From NCBI GenBank assembly GCA_905178155.1, contig CAJINV010000012.1:367271-431270 (forward strand): a stretch of 64,000 bases of DNA. The letters are read 5' to 3'. Shown in pieces: positions 58,101 through 64,000 of the stretch. Position 1 is the first letter of the stretch. Each line of letters begins with the position of its first letter. The notes below the pieces were generated by a model. The model was not told the DNA's origin. It worked only from the letters and a program-made list of their open reading frames with translations, and did not search any database. Position numbers and translations under genes: made by a program. Source of the DNA: Amoebophrya sp. A120. Taxonomy: Eukaryota; Sar; Dinophyceae; Syndiniales; Amoebophryaceae.

Positions 58101-58105
58101 TTCAT
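52116..58105 (-). CDS. ~1,400-residue protein of unknown function, eight exons with a 10-nt micro-exon
   Basis: Exons are 58105 to about 56257, about 56096-55912, 55419-55410 (10 nt), 55142-55026, 54843-54773, 54618-53670, 53403-53351 and 53097-52116. The element at 55420-55911 and the one at 55143-55409 leave only CAAGGACCAT between them. The join reads NHKDHRGDKNQIRSDIQK in frame. The N-terminus is Gln/Asn/Lys-rich with basic clusters. 57.4-56.3 kb is largely helical (DFEDLVTCLRKSSEKLLQHK, ELAAISRRYIQAVLESDAEK, YKRLVEESPDFKAKALEEII). The middle is DIQKMATAWLLTRGIS...LLELVWERDLVWHREEWEES. The C-terminal third is Ser/Glu-rich, ending in a coiled-coil-like LEKLQATYQKELDYLLES. No family recognised. 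ATG 58105 directly follows an in-frame TAA (see the neighbouring region). Confidence 0.65.
53098..53350. mobile_element. Introner element, family K
   Basis: TATGGCGCTCTTAACTGTTA and inverse with a second inner repeat (CAGCTGTTACAT), direct repeat CTGAG. Removal gives DMTSEGTSSG. Confidence 0.85.
53404..53669. mobile_element. Introner element, family A
   Basis: TATCAAGTGCAAAAATGTC and inverse (the right end carries CCATATA), direct repeat GTTGT. Removal gives VGKTTLVPEDF. Confidence 0.9.
54619..54772. mobile_element. Introner element, family B
   Basis: TATGCATTGAAAAAGTATCG and inverse, direct repeat AGATCT. Removal gives VWERDLVWHREE. Confidence 0.9.
54844..55025. mobile_element. Introner element, family B, diverged
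   Basis: TATGCATTGAAAAATTTTTA and TACTTTTGCACGTCATA, direct repeat TCCGG. Removal gives SRRLPELHPVQ. Confidence 0.85.
55143..55409. mobile_element. Introner element, family A
   Basis: Intact ends, imperfect direct repeat ACCGCG/ACCACG. It bounds the 10-nt micro-exon. Confidence 0.85.
55420..55911. mobile_element. Long-arm GC-rich introner element, family L
   Basis: Inverted arms of about 90 bp (AACAAGGTAACAAGGAAC, GACGTGACCGGGGGGGTCAC, CCGTCCGGCCG and inverses at 55833-55905), direct repeat CTTG. Two internal copies of an AACTAAAAAA...GTCATGAG-type block lie between the arms. The shared TTTGTNATGC core is absent. Confidence 0.8.
56097..56256. mobile_element. Introner element, family B, diverged
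   Basis: GCAAGAGTATCGCA and TGCGATACTTACTTTTGCC ends. The direct repeat is weak. Best join reads LIMDFSDINEFCRK. Confidence 0.65.
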
Positions 58106-58116
58106 TTATTTTGACT

Positions 58117-58224
58117 TATCCAGGAGAAAACACTGATCCCCATACAATTTGTCATGCAGAACATGCATAACTTGCAGTGTTTGTCATGCAAAAAATGGAT
58201 GGGTGTTTTTTCCTGGATATGACT
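58117..58224. mobile_element. Introner element, family G, 108 bp
   Basis: TATCCAGGAGAAAACACTGA and inverse, direct repeat TGACT. It is the shortest intact element here, with two TTTGTCATGCA cores. Confidence 0.85.
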
Positions 58225-58399
58225 CCATATCCTCCACCTCTTTCGCCAGCGCAGCTGCTGCTGCCGTCGGATCTACCGGTGCTGATCCCTGCTCATCTTT
58301 CGCCAGAGCTCTAGCGGTTGCCGTCGACGTCAACGTCGTGGTACCGGGTGCCACTGCTGAAAACCGGGGATCTTGTTCTTGATTTTGTTCTTGCCACAA

Positions 58400-58675
58400 A
58401 ACGAGATTTGTGATGCTGTATTTGAGTACACAAATCGACTTGTAATGCTAGATGGCCAAGAGATGCAGCTGTGGCCTGGGTTGCAGGCAATTTGTGATGC
58501 TATTTCCCACTTCCAGCTGCCTCCTGTCATGCTGAACATGCAAGGCTTTCCCACGCCAACCGGCACTACAGTCCGCATCTTTTCCCTTCTAGCATAACAA
58601 AGCTGATTTGTGACCACAAATCTGCATCACAAATTTCCAGTTTGAGTATGGGGTGGGGGGATTTTTCACTTTGAT
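58400..58675. mobile_element. Truncated introner element, family E
   Basis: The right end is intact (GGGGTGGGGGGATTTTTCAC). The expected left end is missing, and the left side abuts a duplicated coding block. Confidence 0.7.
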
Positions 58676-59075
58676 ATGCTTTGGCTTTGAAGTCCGGGCT
58701 CTCTTCCACCAACCGCTTGTAAAACTCCACCGCTCGTTCCTTCGGATCGTCCACTGCTCGGTAGCGCTGGTCCACGGTTTGCAAGAAGCTACCGTGGTCT
58801 ACTTTTTGCCAATAGTCAGGTTGCGATGTAGTTGTCGTGTTGTTGTTCATCCCAATGGGAAGACTTTTCTGGTCAACTTCTGCAGAAGGCGTAACGTTAG
58901 CTGTTGTAGTATTTTGAAGACCTTTTTTCTTCGACCCCCGTCGTGGTTCAGGTTCTACATCTACTGGTTCTTCCTCCTGCTCCTGCAGCTTCGTGGTGTT
59001 AGTATCTCTTTTCGCCCAGAGAAGCTGTAGATTTTCCCTTGTATTCTCAACAACCACCGCCCGGTAAAGGAGTGG
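58676..59075 (-). pseudogene. Duplicated internal fragment of the 52116-58105 gene
   Basis: It is colinear with 56598-56975 (EFYKRLVEESPDFKAKA, DQRYRAVD, GSKKKGLQN, LLYRAVVVEN). It differs by small indels such as loss of the YLKEEP codons and gain of a few bases. Each end stops inside a truncated introner element. Confidence 0.85.
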
Positions 59076-59215
59076 TGTATGACAGGGCACAACTTCCCCT
59101 CCCCCTCATTTGTGATGCAAAATCCCACATCCACCATTTGCCTCTTAGCACTTTTTGCATGACAACTTCTGGCACACTCCTGTGCAAATGTGTCATGCAA
59201 AACCTGCATTTTTCG
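59076..59215. mobile_element. Truncated introner element, family D
   Basis: Left end GGGCACAACTTCCCCTCCCC is present. The right end is replaced by a repeat starting GTTGCAGCGGTTGCC. Confidence 0.7.
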
Positions 59216-60164
59216 CCAGAGTTGCAGCGGTTGCCGTCGACGCCAACGTCGTACCGGGGGCGTCGGATCTACCGGTATCTGATCATCATCATCATCATTA
59301 TCGTCATGTTTTGCCAGCATCTATGTTTCTAGTTCAGCTTGCGTCTCGGGCTGGGAAAAGGAACACTGCTGTGCGAGAATACAGCACTTGGTCTCTGACT
59401 CTGCCAAGCAACCGGCCTCGGGAGCATGTGCGTGTTGCTTTTGCTTCAACCGATACGGCCTGCCTGCGAAGTGCGCGCGGGCCGGCAGCTGCGGCCTTAA
59501 ATAAAGTATGGCACAGCTGCGGCGCGTGGCACGCATGGCCACAACATGAGGCGCTTCCATGTGGAGCGCCGAGAGGTCAATGGCAGATCTTGACTGGCGG
59601 CGGCGCGCAGGTATTCAAGGTAAAAAACACCATCACAGCCACGCCCGCCCCTTGCAATGCGGCAGATCTAGACGCCGTATTGCGTACGTGCTTGCCGTTG
59701 CACATCCGTATGCATACATGAATTCGTCGGATTTCTGCTACACAACAAACCAGATCATGCTAGGCGGTCGGGGCATTTTCTTATGCAGCATTTGCAGGGT
59801 TGAGGCTGTAACTGAGATGGTGCTGAGCACGTGCACAGGACGCGCCCTGCGCAAGACCATGCAACGCCGGTAAGGACCACCGCTACACTTCCTCCATCAA
59901 TGCCACCACGACCAGAAGGGCACGCACAGCACCAACACCAGCCCCGCTCTCAGGAAGACGATATGTGTGTGGTTTTTTAAGTGGGGGTCAGATATTCGGG
60001 AGAAGGAGACGAGTCACACGAACATCAAGCGAGTACATGTTTTAGTTACCACGCATTCGTTTCGCAGGGTTCCGGTTTTGTAAGGGTTCCGGTTTTAGTA
60101 ATTAGTCCCACCCTAAGCGGTTGCCGTCGACGCCAACGTCGTACCGGGTGCCACTGCTGAAAAC

Positions 60165-60400
60165 CGGGGAGTTTGTCATGCAGATTTTGTATGACCCATG
60201 AGGTCTGTGATCATGCATGCCCTAGCATCAGAGATTTTGCGAGGGCTTTCTGATGCTCATACCGCATGAAAAATGCCCTCTCCGCGTAGCACGGATTACA
60301 CCTCTTTTGCTGTTCATGCAATACAGATTTTTTATAGAGTTCAAAGTTAGCATCACAAGTTCCAACCTTCCAGACCCAGACACTTTTACATTTGATAAGT
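60165..60400. mobile_element. Truncated introner element, family A
   Basis: Right end CCAGACCCAGACACTTTTAC is present. The left inverted repeat is missing and the sequence starts inside at TTTGTCATGCAG. Confidence 0.7.
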
Positions 60401-60461
60401 ACGGCCTAATGTCCGTGTTCCACGGCTGCTCGTCCCAGGGGATTTGGACGGATAGCGTGCC

Positions 60462-60625
60462 TATCCTGTGCAAAAGTATCGCACTCGTAGTAATCGCAAT
60501 CTTCATGCATTACAAAGCTCCCTCTGAAACTGAACCCAAATCCGCATTACAAATTCAATTTTTCATGCTGAGGGAATTTGCCATGCGATTTTTACTAGTA
60601 TGATATTTTTGCAATGCATAGTGCC
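60462..60625. mobile_element. Introner element, family B
   Basis: Intact ends, direct repeat GTGCC. It interrupts an orphan coding fragment (RNERNGT joined to LSVQIPWDEQ). Confidence 0.8.
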
Positions 60626-60689
60626 GTTCCTCTCATTCCTCACCGGAAAGCTGAAGTAGGGGATCGGGACCAGAGAATTTTCTTTTTCG

Positions 60690-60965
60690 CCGCTGGTTGT
60701 AGTAGAGAGACCTATAGTACTGACAGCGACTTGGCTCAAAGTTGTGGCAAAAGCTGGGCGAAAGCTATAGGGACCAACTTTTTTCGTGAATCTGCACGCT
60801 ATTGCAACGGCAACTTGGCTCGAAGTTGGCTCAAAGTTGGGTCAAAGCTCTAGACCTAAGCATTTTTTTGCTTCTATTTTCTTCTGAAGCACGACACTAC
60901 TGCATCAAATCTGTGTGATGTGGGCTCTAGACGTTCACAGATGGCGAATTGCAAATCAGCATGCT
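60690..60965. repeat. Dispersed repeat, inverted copy of 38320-38635
   Basis: Contains GACTTGGCTCAAAG, GCGAAAGCTATAGGGACCAA and AAGCATTTTTTTGCTTCTAT, in reverse order and orientation relative to the 38-kb copy. Small indels distinguish them. Confidence 0.75.
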
Positions 60966-61019
60966 ATGATTGGGACTCCTTTTGGAGAGGTAAATGGTCC
61001 ATACCATGCAGTCTAGAGA

Positions 61020-61350
61020 TGATGTACACGGTTTTTCCTGGGGTCAAGAAAAGCCGCAGGAAAAGAGGCAAATTTATCTGAATTTTGGGTGCGAAAATCG
61101 CGCACCATCAAAAAACCGTGTACATCGCATCGAACCTGCATGGTGTGATGGGTGTACACGGTCTGCAAAGTGGTCGGGCTCGAGGAGACGCATTCTGAAC
61201 CGTGTACATCGACCACACCATGGGATCTAGATGCGATGTACACGGTTTTTTTGGGCCCGTTGTAAGTTTTGTTGCAGATTTGCCACTTTTGAAACCGTGC
61301 ACATGCACCATAGCGTGGTGGCTAGGTTCCATGTACACGGTTTTTGGCCA
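61020..61350. repeat. Array of TGTACACGGT / ACCGTGTACA inverted pairs
   Basis: TGTACACGG runs at about 61025, 61153, 61236 and 61332 alternate with CCGTGTACAT at about 61122 and 61200 and a one-base variant (CCGTGCACAT) at about 61293. They bracket unrelated spacers of about 90, 40 and 50 bp. The linkers carry CATGGTGTG, CACACCATG or CACCATAGCG. It looks like several small inverted-repeat units laid end to end. Confidence 0.65.
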
Positions 61351-61470
61351 ATCTGAAAAATTTGGCCTCGGAAGTGAGTTGCAGCGGTTGCCGTCGACGT
61401 CAACGTCGCACGACCGGGGGCCACTTCTAAAAACCGGGGATCTTGTTCTTGATTTTGTTCTTGCCACGTA

Positions 61471-61992
61471 GATGAAGTTGCAGAAGTTGCTTCCAATGTT
61501 CTCTGTTTCTTGTCGTCGGAGGCATTGTACATTGCGTGTAAATAGTACGCAACGGCGGAGGTGGTTCTACTTCTATACGTCGGGGGCGCCGACCGCATTT
61601 CCCAAGAACTCTCGTACGCGGCTACTGCGAGGAAAGATCCCCCCTCCCCATATCGATAAGGCACGCCTCAGAAAATTTGTCATGCTGATTTGTGGCCACA
61701 AATCGCATCTGTGAAGCAAGAAAGCAACGCCACAGGCTCCGCCCTATTATGCAGGCGGTTTGTAATGCTGTTCTGCCTACGGTATAGACGTTCCCCATGC
61801 TAAGCGCCTAGGCCAAAACCTCTCGACTCCGGCACGATATGGGCCTGCAGTGCTCTACTGCAAGACAAAGCTGATTTGAGGTCACAAATCAGCATCACAA
61901 ATTTCGTTTTCGATATGGAGAGGGGGGAATTTTCCTTACGATAGCGGCCAGGGCGTTCCTCGCCTTCACCCTCGCTTCGTGTAGTTCCTGCA
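61471..61992 (-). CDS. Coding exons of the disrupted 58-63 kb gene
   Basis: From an ATGCAG acceptor-like edge at about 61992 the frame reads SWEQFKELQELHEARVKARN. It crosses the family H element (61623-61948, GCGGC repeats) and continues as ALAAYESSWEMRSAPPTYRS, then AVAYYLHAMYNASDDKKQRT, into the WQEQNQEQDPRF block. The frame and helical character suggest real coding sequence. Downstream continuation is lost in the scrambled region. Confidence 0.5.
61623..61948. mobile_element. Introner element, family H
   Basis: GAAAGATCCCCCCTCCCCAT and inverse, direct repeat GCGGC. Removal gives RNALAAYESSW. Confidence 0.85.
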
Positions 61993-61997
61993 GCTCC

Positions 61998-63362
61998 TTA
62001 AACTGCTCCCAACTCTGCATTGGAGTACAACTTGCTCCCGGGAAGATCATCGATCCCAGCGCCCTGCTGCTCCTGACCCGTGGTCGTTGTGTCCAAAAAG
62101 TCCTGGCTCGTCGCCCCCTGCAACATATTAGTACTGCTCTGTTGCGGGTGCATCAATCCCTGGTAGTCGTAGTTGTACAAACGCTCCTCATAATTGGAGA
62201 CGAAGCTCGGCGCAGGAGGGTGGTGGGCGTCGATCGTGTTTTGAAGATGCTGGAGCATGGAGGTCGAAGAGTTGTGTAGTACTGCTCCCGGCGGAGGTGG
62301 TGCCACAGGGGAAGCTCCGTATGTCATTTGATGAGATGTCCACCCGCGCTGGCGCTGGTGTGAAAGCTGTTAATATTATTGTTCTCGGGCACGCCGGAAA
62401 ATGATGAATAAAATCCTACTTCATCTTCATTTACTGGGGAAGTAGGATCATATTCAGTGTAGCTGTTGTAGTTCCAGGAAGTTTTATTTTGCTGCGCCGC
62501 AACATGATTAGGCTGATTGAAAAAAGACGACGCAGATGGAACTGGCGACGAAGCTGCTCCTCCTGCGAAGTAGCCAGTGGTCGACGCAGCCTGTGGTGCG
62601 CCATACTCCGTGATCCTCTTCACCACAGTGCCGGAAGATGGATGTAACGGGACATTTTTGCACTGATAGGATGAGAACACGTCGCTGCAACGTTGGTTAT
62701 TCCACTCAATGCTGGTGGACCCATCTTCATCCACCCACGGCTGGGATTGCGGTGAACGATCCTTGTCGCGGACAATGCTACTAGTGGCCAACATCTTGCC
62801 GGGCCGTGGCTGGTTGAAGTGCAGCCGTGAGGACGAAGAAGTTGTTGGCCCGGGGGCTGTAGTGGTCGCGCCAGAAGTCGAAGCTCCTACCGCACCAGAT
62901 TTTGCGGAAAACGCCGCGTGAAGATGTTGATCGCTGCCCAGTAGCTCATTTTCGATGCTAGTAGTGCCAGAACTGGAAGCCGGTCCTGTGGTTGACGCAC
63001 CTGCTGGGGCGGGCGTCACGGAAGTACTTGAGGTTGCAGTAGTTGTGGGCGCTGCTGGGGCGGGGGCTGGAGGAGAAGTAGTGCTGCTACTACTCTTTCC
63101 ACGTCGACCGTGACGGAACCTCGTCTTTCCACGTTTCCACGGGCGCGTCGTCGACCGTGACGGAAGATCCTCTAGTTTTGACCGCATCCTCGGTTTTAAT
63201 AGTATTTTCCGCGTCACCTTTTGCTGCAACGGGTACCAATTGTTGTACTTTTTTCGGGCTGAACTGAGCGTAGGTACCAGTGGCGAACAAGTTTTGCGGG
63301 TAGATGACTTGCTCGATTTGATTTGCGTACGAGGCCAGCTGGTCTCCTTGCTGTGCGTGCCC
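61998..63362 (-). CDS. Ser/Thr/Ala-rich low-complexity protein, frame unresolved
   Basis: Three overlapping open stretches share this interval. 63362-63090 reads SYANQIEQVIYPQNLFATGT. A second at 63229-62324 is rich in Pro/Ala/Thr with SYTEYDPTSPVNEDEVGFYS. A third at 62327-61998 begins MTYGASPVAPPPPGAV. They are probably one gene with unseen introns or indels. A 40-bp near-duplication (CGTCGACCGTGACGGAA, twice, 63103-63163) sits where frames 1 and 2 exchange. An element at 63363-63552 interrupts it upstream. No family recognised. Confidence 0.4.
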
Positions 63363-63552
63363 TATGCATTGCAAAAGTATCGAACTAGCACAGCTTGCAG
63401 ATACAAGTTGAAGTTTTCTCAATTACAAAAGTGGAGTGGTTTGGCAACATGCTGGAAAATGAGATATAAGATAGTAAATCTGTCACGCACGAGCACGACT
63501 ACAATCAATCACAGTACCTACGAGGGCGATAAATTTTGCAATGCGTATGCCC
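63363..63552. mobile_element. Introner element, family B
   Basis: TATGCATTGCAAAAGTATCG and inverse (TTTTGCAATGCGTA), direct repeat TGCCC. It lies in the 5' part of the disrupted 58-63 kb gene. Confidence 0.8.
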
Positions 63553-63595
63553 CCCTCCGTCGAACCTGTTCTTGAATCTCTTCGCGATTATTATG

Positions 63596-64000
63596 ACCCG
63601 CTCAGGTGTTACAGTCTCAAACGTTACAATAAAATATGGAAATCTGTGATGCAAGAGCGCATGATCTAGCTAAGTCTCATAGGATTGCGCATTACAAGTT
63701 CTGGAGTCCCAATCTGCACTACAATCTGGCGAAATTTGTATTGCAGAAAGTGGAATGCTGTCCGAGTCTGTCATGCTTATCATGCAACGCGAAGAGAAAT
63801 TGTTGAAATACTGCGAATAATACAAACAAGAAAACTAGAAATAGTTTCCGTTACTGTTATTGCTACAAACAGAGCGATACTTCGTTCTTCTGATGCAACT
63901 TGCGTTTTTGGTAACTTGCGGCACCAGCGACTCAATATAATTATGATCTGCTAACGTCGTGGGCCCATCCTCAGAAAAGGCAATCTCAGTAGCAGCGCGC
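63596..64000. mobile_element. Possible family K introner, right end not found
   Basis: TCAGGTGTTACAGTCTCAAA followed by GTTACA resembles the family K left end. Several core motifs follow (CTGTGATGCA, TTTGTATTGC, CTGTCATGC). No inverse end appears before the window stops. Confidence 0.4.

Larger units (their letters stand above)
58106..61470 (-). pseudogene. Scrambled region: duplicated exon pieces and truncated introners
   Basis: 58225-58400 encodes WQEQNQEQDPRF...LTSTATARALAKD...EVEDMES. After removal of the element at 58117-58224 it reads ESK-stop, directly before ATG 58105 in the same frame. The WQEQNQEQDPRF block recurs at 61380-61470 (plus-strand landmark CGGTTGCCGTCGACG), with shorter copies at 59225 and 60117. 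58676-59075 copies 56598-56975 of the adjacent gene with small deletions. Elements here are cut at one end (58400-58675, 59076-59215, 60165-60400). 60405-60680 holds a foreign-looking exon (IPYFSFPVRNERN, then LSVQIPWDEQPWNTDIRPY) split by a complete family B element. Confidence 0.6.

Noticed and set aside
2212-63552. Regularly recurring similar segments could suggest a CRISPR-like or satellite array
   Set aside because: Copies are irregularly spaced, belong to many families, carry inverted ends and sit at exon junctions with target duplications. Mobile introns fit; CRISPR does not.
2212-63552. Introner interiors contain frames that might encode a transposase
   Set aside because: Elements are mostly 110-330 bp and the frames contain only core-motif translations. 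All copies here look non-autonomous.
1-64000. tRNA and rRNA genes
   Set aside because: Read by eye, I found no sequence I could fold as a tRNA or recognise as rRNA. A covariance-model search would be decisive.

Overview
The window is eukaryotic nuclear DNA. It holds large multi-exon genes, intron-sized mobile elements at nearly every exon junction, no prokaryotic operon signals, and no tRNA or rRNA that I could recognise. Every convincing gene lies on the minus strand, in a head-to-tail one-way array. Most introns are non-GT/AG, 110-490 bp, flanked by short direct repeats and closed by terminal inverted repeats. From established knowledge, this combination (one-way dense genes plus inverted-repeat introner elements with non-canonical junctions) has been described in Syndiniales dinoflagellate parasites of the genus Amoebophrya. 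I infer that group; nothing in the window names the species.

Layout, all minus strand. 3-770 is the 5' part of a basic low-complexity gene. 2028-8079 is a Gln-rich protein with a C-terminal MIF4G (eIF4G-like) region. 9319-15518 encodes about nine winged-helix-like modules. 17486-21553 is an 11-exon membrane protein gene with one in-frame TGA. 24028-25163 is its two-exon relative. 28043-29178 is a secreted or membrane Cys-rich protein. 30594-36286 is a paralogue of the 9-15 kb gene. 41931-50419 is a protein of about 2,200 residues with OB/cold-shock-like segments. 52116-58105 is a protein of about 1,400 residues. 58106-63600 is a rearranged gene region with captured fragments. Between genes, at 15.5-17.5, 21.6-24, 25-28, 29-30.6 and 36.3-41.9 kb, lie mosaics of dispersed repeats, duplicated gene pieces and foldback elements.

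The most striking content is about 45 introner-like elements in at least twelve inverted-repeat families. Nearly all families share ends of the form TATC...GATA (or TATG...CATA) and an internal core TTTGTNATGC. Removing each element with one copy of its direct repeat restores the reading frame. I checked this by hand for most of them, and it is the main reason the gene models can be trusted. The window also contains filled and empty paralogous sites, including a reciprocal pair inside a duplicated exon and an empty copy of a filled site 15 kb away. These directly show insertion with target duplication. One GC-rich family with roughly 90-bp inverted repeats creates a 10-nt micro-exon.
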